Positions 1 through 5,161 of a DNA stretch of 10,822 nt are shown here, one piece after another. The notes beneath the pieces were generated by a model, which did not search any database, was not told the origin of the DNA, and was given only the letters and a program-made list of their open reading frames with translations. The stretch is from DASVWH01 sp036389715 (GTDB lineage: Bacteria; Acidobacteriota; Blastocatellia; Pyrinomonadales; Pyrinomonadaceae): NCBI GenBank assembly GCA_036389715.1, contig DASVWH010000045.1, positions 1 to 10,822 on the forward strand, in the 5' to 3' direction. Made by a program: the position numbers and the translations under genes. Numbering within the stretch: position 1 is the stretch's first letter; each line of letters begins with the position of its first letter.

Positions 1-1
1 C

Positions 2-121
2 GTCGAGCAGGTTTTCAGGCTGCACTGCCGCAGGCTCGGCTTCAACCGTGAAAGATACATCGAGACGGAGCGCAAGCGCAGCTTCCGCCGCCCGTCAAAC
101 CAGGGAACCCTCTTCGATTAG
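2..121 (+). CDS. C-terminal fragment of a protein, possibly SplB-like radical SAM
   Basis: An open frame entering from the left edge gives 39 residues and ends at TAG (119-121). The tail is rich in Arg and ends in a Phe-Arg-Arg-Pro segment followed by Gly-Thr-Leu-Phe-Asp. A pattern of Cys-Arg-Arg-Leu-Gly-Phe-Asn, then an Arg-Pro motif, then a terminal Leu-Phe resembles from memory the C-terminus of SplB-like/PA0069-type radical SAM proteins, but the catalytic CxxxCxxC part lies outside the window, so this name is a guess. The frame has the codon bias of its neighbours. It is convergent with the gene at 230-628 and its stop codon is embedded in the repeat at 110-177. Confidence 0.5.
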   Translation, partial: VEQVFRLHCRRLGFNRERYIETERKRSFRRPSNQGTLFD

Positions 122-177
122 AGAGGCGCTTTAATCAAAACGCGCTTTAATCAAAGAGCCCTCTTTGATTAAAGCGC
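110..177. repeat. AT-rich direct and inverted repeat around a stop codon
   Basis: Arms at 142-158 and 161-177 are perfect 17-bp reverse complements separated by CC. A direct copy of the first 14 bases of the left arm (GCGCTTTAATCAAA) lies at 126-139. An imperfect copy of the right arm (CTCTTCGATTAGAG) lies at 110-123 and contains the stop codon of the upstream gene. Several alternative hairpins are therefore possible. There is no T tract, so it is not a classic intrinsic terminator, although it sits between convergent genes. Confidence 0.85.
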
Positions 178-201
178 CGCGGCTCTTCGTCAAGGGCCGC
201 G
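178..201. terminator. GC-rich hairpin between convergent genes
   Basis: Positions 178-187 pair with 192-201 (ten pairs, one G-T wobble) around a CGTC loop. On the + strand it is followed by a pyrimidine-rich tail (CTTCTTCTCTC), and on the minus strand by the palindrome at 142-177. It probably helps end transcription from both sides, mainly the + strand gene ending at 121. The lack of an uninterrupted T run lowers confidence. Confidence 0.5.
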
Positions 202-229
202 CTTCTTCTCTCTGCACCCTCTGCGCGGC

Positions 230-628
230 TCAAGCCTGGTGCAGCAGCGTGCGCAGCTCGCCGTTGAAGCGAACGTCTATCTTCCCCTGGCGAACTTCGA
301 GCACTTTTCCGAGCCCGAACTTCGGGTGCGAAACCAGGTCGCCCGGCTGGTAAGTCTCTCTCGGGGAATAGCTGCGCTGCGGCCCCGTCAGCTGCTCCGG
401 CTCCTTCGTTTGCGCCCTGCGTGTTCCGCTGGCCGACGCCCTTTTAGCCTTCGCCAGCCGCTCGCGATAGAGATGATCGCTCTGGCAAGTGCGACACGTG
501 ACACGCTCGATGCCGCCCTGCGAGTTGAGTGCGACGACCTGATGCGTGCGCTCTTCCTTGCACCGCCCGCAGTGCGTCATCACGTCATCGCCCAGGCGAA
601 CCTTCCTTGAAAACCCTGCTGTGCTCAT
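230..628 (-). CDS. Zinc-ribbon protein with a C-terminal PcrA/UvrD-like Tudor module
   Basis: A protein of 132 residues. Residues 20-48 hold two CxxC knuckles (C20-x2-C23 and C45-x2-C48) that should bind one zinc. A basic, low-complexity linker follows (about 53-92). Residues 93-132 read like the small beta-barrel found at the C-terminus of UvrD/PcrA helicases, with a Gly-Asp-Leu-Val-x-His-Pro-Lys-Phe-Gly-x-Gly motif. In PcrA this module contacts RNA polymerase, so a nucleic-acid or polymerase role is plausible but inferred. ATG at 628 is chosen because GGGGAG lies just upstream and a sigma70-like promoter at 655-683 lies inside the longer GTG frame that starts at 691. No enzyme domain is present. 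Confidence 0.8.
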   Translation of the reverse strand: MSTAGFSRKVRLGDDVMTHCGRCKEERTHQVVALNSQGGIERVTCRTCQSDHLYRERLAKAKRASASGTRRAQTKEPEQLTGPQRSYSPRETYQPGDLVSHPKFGLGKVLEVRQGKIDVRFNGELRTLLHQA

Positions 629-654
629 CCCTGACTCCCCGGAAAACTTGTAAA

Positions 655-683
655 AGAATAGCTGCCGAATATCACCCTGACAA
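655..683 (-). promoter_or_regulatory. Sigma70-type promoter for the zinc-ribbon gene
   Basis: Read on the minus strand: TTGTCA (678-683), a 17-base spacer, then TATTCT (655-660). The predicted transcript would begin about 20 bases upstream of the ATG at 628, with a purine-rich ribosome site in between. This also argues against the GTG start at 691. Confidence 0.6.
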
Positions 684-768
684 CTTAACACTCGCCCGCC
701 CGAAGGAGAAGCATGAAAGGGTCCGGTCCAGCGGCGGCTCTCTGCTAACAGGCCGGATGAAAAGAGAA

Positions 769-799
769 GGGGCGCGTCCTGTTTTTCAGAACGCGCCCC
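769..799 (-). terminator. Intrinsic terminator downstream of the BON gene
   Basis: GGGGCGCGT (769-777) pairs with ACGCGCCCC (791-799), and an inner CTG/CAG pair can extend the stem. On the minus strand the stem is followed by TTCTCTTTTC. It lies about 30 bases past the stop of the BON gene and ends the MarR-BON transcription unit. Confidence 0.75.
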
Positions 800-829
800 T
801 TCCGAATCGGCGTTCGAGCGAGCGGCTCT

Positions 830-1393
830 TTAGTAAGCTCTGCGCTCACCCTCGACGACGAGGTTGTTCGTCACGGAGAACGCGCCCGGCACGCTCCTGG
901 CCGCCATGTACGCAAGCTGGCTGTCCATCCTGCTGGAAACGACGCCTTCGAGAGTCACCTGCCCGCGGTTGACGACGATGTGGATGGACGGGTTTGTGCC
1001 CATCGCGTAGCGGTAGAGGCTGCCCGTTCCGAAGACGGCGCGGTATGTGCCGAGACGCACCGCATCGTCGAAGTTCGAGAGCGGCAGGACCTCTATGTGA
1101 TTGACGACGCGCTCGACGCCCGCGATCTTCGCCACGCGCCGCGCGGCGTCATGGCTCGTCGAAGGGCGAACCACCTGGCCGTAGAGCGTCACGGTCGTGC
1201 CTTCGACCTTGTAAGCCAGGTTGTCGAAGACGCCGTAGTAGGGCAGGGTGACCAGCTCGCGCCGCACCTTTTTGGAGACCTGCTGGCCGCCCGTCTCCTT
1301 CTCGCCCGTCGTGTTGGCGGCGGCCGTCGCCCCGGAAATCGCAATCGCGATGATGCTCGCGAGCACGACCAAACTCTTCTTAATGCTACTCAT
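830..1393 (-). CDS. Exported protein with two BON domains
   Basis: A protein of 187 residues. Residues 1-26 form a Sec signal peptide (Lys-rich start, hydrophobic core, Ala-rich cleavage region near Ala24-Ala26). Two BON (bacterial OsmY and nodulation) domains follow, at about 38-104 and 110-182. Each shows the family pattern of a strand ending in YG or EG (near G72 and G150), an Ala-rich helix, and a V-x-N strand. BON proteins are periplasmic or envelope-associated and bind membranes, often in osmotic or envelope stress. The ATG has GAGGGGGA about a dozen bases upstream. A weak candidate promoter (TTCACA, 15 bases, GATAAT on the minus strand) overlaps the end of the MarR gene, which lies 37 bases upstream, so it may be co-transcribed with MarR and also have its own start. 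Confidence 0.9.
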   Translation of the reverse strand: MSSIKKSLVVLASIIAIAISGATAAANTTGEKETGGQQVSKKVRRELVTLPYYGVFDNLAYKVEGTTVTLYGQVVRPSTSHDAARRVAKIAGVERVVNHIEVLPLSNFDDAVRLGTYRAVFGTGSLYRYAMGTNPSIHIVVNRGQVTLEGVVSSRMDSQLAYMAARSVPGAFSVTNNLVVEGERRAY

Positions 1394-1430
1394 ACTCTTA
1401 ATAATCCCCCTCGATTATCGCTCTGCTGTT

Positions 1431-1913
1431 TTACTGTGAACTGCACTTTTCGGGCCCGGCCGTCATCGCCTGCTCATATGCAGCCAGGGCCGCGTTGACT
1501 TTTTCCAGCGCGCGGACGACCTGTGCCCGGTCCGCCTCGCTCATGGTCTTCAGCGCTCCCTCGAAGATGTCGCTGCGGCGACGGCGAAACTGGTCCACGA
1601 GGCGCTTGCCCCTGGCCGAGAGCGCGACCTGGACGGAGCGCCTGTCGGCAGTGCCCGCGCGCCGCTCGATCAGATGTTTACGCACCAGGCGGTCGGTCAA
1701 CTGCGTCATGGCCGGGGCCGAGATACCCAGCTCGACGGCCAGCTTGCCCGGTAAAATCGGACCGTCGCGCCGCAGCACCCTCATCACCTGCGCCTGCAAG
1801 AGCGTCAGGTCAAGCTCGGCCAGGTGCTTCCGGTGCTGCTCGACGAGCAGCCTCCCCATCGCTTCGGCAAAGCTGCTCAAGACCTCTTCGGCTCTCGCGG
1901 TCGTCGCGGCCAT
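1431..1913 (-). CDS. MarR-family transcriptional regulator
   Basis: A protein of 160 residues, a normal length for MarR. Helical dimerisation segments at 8-36 and 105-150 flank a winged helix-turn-helix at about 37-102. The recognition helix lies around 65-80 (Ser-Ala-Pro-Ala-Met-Thr then Asp-Arg-Leu) and the wing around 83-97, with the typical Asp90-Arg91-Arg92. MarR dimers usually repress their own gene and neighbours until a small ligand or oxidant is bound. Cys157 near the C-terminus is the only cysteine. The next gene downstream is the BON protein, a likely target. ATG 1913 has GGAG nearby, and a MarR-type palindrome lies 33 bases upstream. The ligand cannot be predicted. Confidence 0.92.
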   Translation of the reverse strand: MAATTARAEEVLSSFAEAMGRLLVEQHRKHLAELDLTLLQAQVMRVLRRDGPILPGKLAVELGISAPAMTQLTDRLVRKHLIERRAGTADRRSVQVALSARGKRLVDQFRRRRSDIFEGALKTMSEADRAQVVRALEKVNAALAAYEQAMTAGPEKCSSQ

Positions 1914-1945
1914 TCCCGGCTTCTCCGTTCCTTAATCCGGTTACA

Positions 1946-1965
1946 TACTTAAGATGCCTTAACTA
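1946..1965. promoter_or_regulatory. Candidate MarR operator
   Basis: TACTTAAG (1946-1953), four bases, CTTAACTA (1958-1965): an 8-bp inverted repeat with a single mismatch and 20 bp overall, the usual size and symmetry of MarR sites. It lies between the MarR start codon and the divergent PilZ gene, close to the MarR side, so autorepression is the simplest reading. Binding is inferred. Confidence 0.5.
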
Positions 1966-2054
1966 AAAGAAGGTTGCATTGACGGCCTCGAAGCTCGCTT
2001 TCGGGAGCGCGCCGGGTGCTTGAAAACGGGGCTTTTGCGGTCCTCCCGGGGGGT

Positions 2055-2083
2055 ACAACTTTTCCCCTGAGGGGACATCTAAT
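2055..2083 (+). promoter_or_regulatory. ECF (sigmaE-like) promoter for the PilZ gene
   Basis: ACAACTTTT (2055-2063) resembles the GGAACTT box of ECF/sigmaE promoters, and TCTAAT (2078-2083) resembles their TCTAA/TCTGA box. Sixteen bases separate the AACTT core from TCTAA, the expected spacing. The spacer contains the short palindrome CCCCTGAGGGG (2064-2074). No convincing sigma70 -35 box is present. Transcription would start near 2090. Confidence 0.45.
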
Positions 2084-2103
2084 CTTTACTCCGCAGCAAA
2101 AAT

Positions 2104-2138
2104 TCTCTTCGCTTCGAGAGGGCCGAGAGACCTTTTTT
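2104..2138 (+). promoter_or_regulatory. Possible attenuator in the PilZ leader
   Basis: TCTCTTCG (2104-2111) can pair with CGAGAG at 2115-2120 or, alternatively, with CGAGAGA at 2124-2130. The second pairing is followed by CC and six T residues (2133-2138), the layout of an intrinsic terminator with a competing short hairpin. It lies after the predicted ECF start and before the ribosome site at 2165-2170. Each stem contains a bulged T, so stability is modest. Confidence 0.3.
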
Positions 2139-2174
2139 CTGGCCGGAGCAGTGACCGAACCAGCAGGGAGAAAT

Positions 2175-2555
2175 ATGCCGTACACAATTACAGAGCAGAA
2201 CAGAGAGCAGCGCTTTCTCGTCAATCTGCCGGTGCACGCCGAGTGGGACGAGGAAAGAACCGGCCAGCACATCATCGCTGAAGGAACGACGGAGAATGTC
2301 GGGCCAGCCGGGGCGGTGGTCGTTTTCCAACAGCTTCCGGCGGTCGGGAGCCACATCCGCATCAGCGTCGAAAACCCGCGCGGCTCAAGGATCGAGACCA
2401 TCGCGGAGGTCATTAGGCTGGTGCGCGACCTGCAACAGCCGACCGCTTCGCTGTCGGTTGTGACGGGGCAGAAGCAGTGGCGCGGCGAGGTCTGGGAACC
2501 GGCCGGAATCGAGGCCGCGAAGGTCGCCGAGCAGAGCGACGACGCGAAAAAGTGA
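2175..2555 (+). CDS. PilZ-domain-like protein
   Basis: A protein of 126 residues. The order of features is that of a single PilZ barrel: R10-x2-R13 followed by Phe, a strand Leu-Pro-Val, then N41-V-G43-P-A-G46 and strands to about residue 110, with an acidic, Lys-ended tail. PilZ domains normally bind cyclic di-GMP through RxxxR and D/NxSxxG. Here the arginines are spaced RxxR and the Ser is Gly, so binding may be weak or lost. ATG 2175 is chosen because AGGGAG (2165-2170) precedes it at ideal spacing; the longer GTG frame from 2016 runs through promoter-like DNA and reads as non-protein sequence. It is divergent from the MarR gene and followed by a terminator. Confidence 0.75.
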   Translation: MPYTITEQNREQRFLVNLPVHAEWDEERTGQHIIAEGTTENVGPAGAVVVFQQLPAVGSHIRISVENPRGSRIETIAEVIRLVRDLQQPTASLSVVTGQKQWRGEVWEPAGIEAAKVAEQSDDAKK

Positions 2556-2595
2556 TTCGTCCAGGGGTCAAGCCGAGTCTATGACGCGATTAAGA

Positions 2596-2634
2596 ATGCC
2601 TGAGGCGCTGCGTGCCCTCAGGCATCGTAATTTT
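2596..2634 (+). terminator. Intrinsic terminator after the PilZ gene
   Basis: ATGCCTGAGG (2596-2605) pairs perfectly with CCTCAGGCAT (2616-2625), followed by CGTAATTTT. It lies between the convergent PilZ and DUF6328 genes and may also serve the minus strand. Confidence 0.7.
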
Positions 2635-2674
2635 CAGCTCTTCTTCGAGGGCACAACAACTCAAACTGCCACTC

Positions 2675-3652
2675 TTATTCGGCGACGCGCTGGCCGTATT
2701 TCACAGCCGGACGCGCGGCCGAACGCCGCTGGCTGCGGCGATAGAGCGTAAAACCGTACCAGAGCCCGTAGAAGAAGAGGAGCATGACGGCGGCCGCAGT
2801 GGCGGCAAAAGTGACAGAGTCGGTCACCTTGCGGGCCACGACGTAGAGGTCGCCGCAGATTCCGAGCGCCAGCGGCAGCATCGCAACCAGCAGGATGCGG
2901 CTGGAGAAGCGATGAAAGTGCTCCGTCTCTTCGCCCTCCTCGACCATCCGGTGATAGGCGGCGGGCGTCATCAGGAGAATGATGGAGAGGGCGATCAGGC
3001 CGAGGCTCGACAGGTGTACGTACTTCGAGGATTCCGGCAGCTTATCAAAGCCCTCGACCAGCATGGATGCAAACTGAAAGCCGAGCAGCGCCTGCGCGCC
3101 CGGCAAAACGACCCTCGCCTCCGTCAGGACGTGCTTGATCTTGTCTTTAACTTTCGGCTGCTCGTCTTCCGAGCCCTGATCTTTATCTTCCATCTCCTGT
3201 ATCTCCCTTATCCGCGGTTCTCGCTCACGCTTGCGGACGGCTTCCAGGCCGTACCAGAAAGAGAGCGCGACCAGCGTCATTCCGATTCCGGCCGCGATAC
3301 CGGCGTTGCGTCCCGACTGCTTTTCCACGGCGACGAAGAAATCAATGCCGAGCCCGAAGGCGAAAGGCAGCAGCGCCAGGGCCATGATCCTCGTAATGTA
3401 ACGATGAAGCGCCTCGGTGTCCTCTCCCCCTTCGACTATCCTGTGATAGGTCGAGGGCGCTATCAGCAGCGCCACGGCAATGAGCATCAGGACCAGCCCG
3501 ACCAGCTTCAGATACTGCGCATAGACGGGCAGGCCTTCAAAGCCCTTCTCAAAAATGGAGCGATACTGAAAGCCGAGCAGCACCTGCGAGCCCAGTATCA
3601 GCATCCTCCCTTCGTCGAGTGCCGTCTGTATCCTGTCCTTTAATTTAGCCAT
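2675..3652 (-). CDS. Membrane protein with two tandem DUF6328 domains
   Basis: A protein of 325 residues made of two similar halves at a constant offset of 164 residues. LLGFQ occurs at 25-29 and 189-193, Pro-x-x-Tyr-His-Arg at 66-71 and 230-235, and Leu-Pro-x-Ala-x-Gly at about 95-100 and 259-264. Each half has about four hydrophobic segments (near 45-66, 88-108, 117-135 in the first and 212-230, 252-272, 281-304 in the second, plus a shorter amphipathic one before each). A charged linker (139-172) separates them. DUF6328 proteins as I know them are single-domain of about 150 residues and of unknown function. In-frame TGA just upstream fixes the ATG; GGAGGAG lies 12 bases before it, slightly far. 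It is convergent with the PilZ gene. Confidence 0.85.
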   Translation of the reverse strand: MAKLKDRIQTALDEGRMLILGSQVLLGFQYRSIFEKGFEGLPVYAQYLKLVGLVLMLIAVALLIAPSTYHRIVEGGEDTEALHRYITRIMALALLPFAFGLGIDFFVAVEKQSGRNAGIAAGIGMTLVALSFWYGLEAVRKREREPRIREIQEMEDKDQGSEDEQPKVKDKIKHVLTEARVVLPGAQALLGFQFASMLVEGFDKLPESSKYVHLSSLGLIALSIILLMTPAAYHRMVEEGEETEHFHRFSSRILLVAMLPLALGICGDLYVVARKVTDSVTFAATAAAVMLLFFYGLWYGFTLYRRSQRRSAARPAVKYGQRVAE

Positions 3653-3800
3653 GCTTAGTCACCACTCCTCCGCAAGAGAGCGCCAAATGAGAGAAGCCCT
3701 GCCATCAGTGTCGGCCCTTAATCGTCATGGTCCGGCCCAGGGGCTACTGACAAAAAGGGGAAGCAGGTCACAAAGAGGGGCGTCTGAACTTATTAAAGCG

Positions 3801-3851
3801 GCCAGGCCGTGTCTGTTCGTTTACGTACAGAACCCGTGATGCGTCCATAAT
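3801..3851. repeat. Copy 1 of a duplicated palindrome-bearing element
   Basis: GCCAGG (3801-3806) is followed by the imperfect palindrome TCTGTTCGTTTACGTACAGA (3812-3831) and a CC-TGA-CC-ATAA region. CATAAT at 3846-3851 could be a -10 box, in which case the palindrome would overlap the -35 position like an operator. Compare copy 2 at 3967-4014. Confidence 0.5.
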
Positions 3852-3966
3852 AAACGGCGGGCTTAACTTTGAGAAGATAGAGGAAGCGGGCTGCCGTGCG
3901 GTCGGCCTCATCGCCGCATCTCGCAGCCCTCTACTGCCGGGAACGATTGCCGGACTGACGGTCGAA

Positions 3967-4014
3967 GCCAGGTCTGTACTGAGACGTACAGACACACCTG
4001 AAGATAGCCGATAA
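3967..4014. repeat. Copy 2 of a duplicated palindrome-bearing element
   Basis: GCCAGG (3967-3972) runs directly into TCTGTACTGAGACGTACAGA (3973-3992). The arms GTCTGTAC (3972-3979) and GTACAGAC (3986-3993) are perfect around six bases. Fifteen of the 20 palindrome bases match copy 1, and the flanks keep CC-TGA-G and CC-ATAA. Confidence 0.5.
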
Positions 4015-4060
4015 GCTGTCATCCATTCAAAGAACAAGCAGGTTAAGGACACGGAGGGTG

Positions 4061-4116
4061 GCTGACCGCAGGCGGGCTCTTCGTCAGGGGCAGCACCGGT
4101 CGCGGTCGGCCTTTTT
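4061..4116 (+). terminator. Intrinsic terminator on the + strand
   Basis: GCTGACCGC (4061-4069) pairs with GCGGTCGGC (4102-4110), nine pairs with one wobble, followed by C and five T residues (4112-4116). The 32-base loop is long. No + strand gene precedes it for 1.5 kb, which is why a small RNA is proposed. Confidence 0.5.
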
Positions 4117-4189
4117 CCATCCGTAATACCTGCAACTCAGCGAGTACGCCGGATAGTATTTTCAGCCTCTCAAATCACAAGGTGCTCTG

Positions 4190-4543
4190 ATGGAAACTCG
4201 ACCCTCACTCGACGCGCTGCCCTTCGGCCTCCTGGAACTGGACGCGGCGGGGACGGTGACTCGCTACAGCCCGGCCCAACAACGGCAGACGACTCTCGCC
4301 GCGCGCGATATTCTCGGCCGCAACTTCTTCACAGAGGTCATGCCCGCCAGGCAGGTCAGCGATCTTCAATCCCGCTTTCGCCTCTTCATGGCGCAGGGCG
4401 AGACCCTCGACAGGTCAAGCTTCATCTACGCCTCGGAGCACGGGCCGGTCAAAGTACAGGTCCTGCTGGCGCGCGTCACGGAAAAGTCGGACGCAGGCAG
4501 CGAACACTTTGCGCTCGTCCGCATCATGCCCGAGACTACTTGA
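4190..4543 (+). CDS. PYP-like single PAS-domain protein without chromophore cysteine
   Basis: A protein of 117 residues that is one PAS domain of the photoactive yellow protein (PYP) subtype. The match is clear at Leu-Pro-Phe-Gly (10-13), Leu-Asp-Ala-x-Gly (17-21), Tyr26, Gly43-Arg-Asn45-Phe-Phe and the Val-Lys-Val strand near 87-89. With an offset of 16, PYP Tyr42 is kept (Tyr26), PYP Glu46 is Gln30, and the chromophore-bearing Cys69 is Ala53. It therefore cannot attach p-coumaric acid as PYP does and is more likely a ligand-binding or protein-interaction PAS module. No output domain is fused. AAGGTG five bases before the ATG supports the start. It stands alone, followed by the hairpin at 4623-4658. 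Confidence 0.85.
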   Translation: METRPSLDALPFGLLELDAAGTVTRYSPAQQRQTTLAARDILGRNFFTEVMPARQVSDLQSRFRLFMAQGETLDRSSFIYASEHGPVKVQVLLARVTEKSDAGSEHFALVRIMPETT

Positions 4544-4622
4544 GCCGACCGCTCGCAGACTCCTTTCGAGGCCCGGCCGTTCATCGCAGGTCAGGCCCTG
4601 GCCGTCAACCGCAGACTCGAAT

Positions 4623-4658
4623 CAATCACGTGACAGCGCACGCGCTGCCACGTGATTG
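4623..4658. terminator. Long palindromic hairpin after the PAS gene
   Basis: CAATCACGTG (4623-4632) pairs perfectly with CACGTGATTG (4649-4658). Inside, one A-C mismatch and CAGC/GCTG extend the stem. No T run follows on either strand, so the terminator role is only inferred from position between two genes. Each arm contains the self-complementary CACGTG. Confidence 0.4.
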
Positions 4659-4781
4659 TCTGCCGCCTTCGGGGTAGAATGGCGAGCGGTCAGGACAGTT
4701 CGTCTTGACACGGCGCGGCGGCCGGTCCGGTCATGGCTCCGGCAGCGATTGAAAGCAGAAAGGTTATCCGGGAGGGTTTTA

Positions 4782-4934
4782 ATGTCTCTGGCGCTCATCA
4801 ATTACAACGATCCGCTGATCTTCATCATCGCGGCCCTTTTAGCCGCGGCCGTGATCGGCTTTATCGTCTTCGTCGCCCGTCGTGCGAGAAAAAACAGCGG
4901 TCAAAAAACGCGGGAGGGCGAGTTTCGCCGATAG
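4782..4934 (+). CDS. Small single-helix membrane protein (50 residues)
   Basis: A short open frame preceded by GGAGGG (4771-4776) with a 5-base spacer, which sets the start inside a longer frame. Residues 10-32 form one hydrophobic helix (Pro-Leu-Ile-Phe then Ile/Ala/Val-rich), followed by an Arg-Arg-x-Arg-Lys cluster and a hydrophilic tail to 50. By the positive-inside rule the tail should be cytoplasmic. No family is recognised. The 227 bases after it, up to the ATP-grasp gene, contain only a weak GC stem (4935-4940 with 4968-4973) and a short CCGGC/GCCGG hairpin (5080-5093), with no clear promoter. Confidence 0.65.
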   Translation: MSLALINYNDPLIFIIAALLAAAVIGFIVFVARRARKNSGQKTREGEFRR

Positions 4935-5161
4935 CCCCGGCTCGTTGCGGCCCGGAGCAAAAGAGGCCCGGGGATTGCCCGCAGAGGGTCAAGCTCTTTC
5001 CGGCGTGCTGCCGCCGCCGTGGGGCCAGGGCAGCGTGGGTTAGCCAGGGCACTTCCATCCACTTTACCCTTCAATTCGCCCGGCACACGCCGGTGCGCTC
5101 TGCGCGCACAAACATGCTCGCGTTAGGCTGACCCGCCTGGCCCGCTGCTGCGGCAACTGAT

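Larger units (their letters stand above)
3801..4116 (+). ncRNA. Candidate structured small RNA in the gap 3653-4189
   Basis: The gap of 537 bases has no convincing protein: the frames across it have no SD-supported start and no recognisable domain. On the + strand it shows a duplicated palindromic element, then an interrupted stem in which 3888-3894 pairs with 3923-3929 and 3897-3901 pairs with 3914-3918, and finally an intrinsic terminator with no upstream + strand gene to serve. This combination suggests a transcribed RNA. A weak TATTAA (3791-3796) could be its -10 box. It does not match RNase P RNA, tmRNA, SRP RNA or 6S RNA by the conserved motifs I know. Confidence 0.3.

Noticed and set aside
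629..691. GTG start extending the zinc-ribbon protein by 21 residues
   Set aside because: The extension overlaps a well-spaced sigma70 promoter and lacks a ribosome site; ATG 628 has one.
2612..3643. Long + strand open frame of 343 codons
   Set aside because: It is the antisense shadow of the DUF6328 gene: composition is His/Gln/Arg-rich with no domain, while the minus frame has membrane helices and repeated motifs.
3768..4052. Minus-strand open frame of 94 codons in the large gap
   Set aside because: No ribosome site, no domain, low-complexity Ser/Arg composition, and it spans palindromes and stems better explained as RNA or regulatory DNA.
4190..4543. Functional PYP photoreceptor
   Set aside because: The chromophore-binding cysteine position is Ala53 and the Glu46 position is Gln30.
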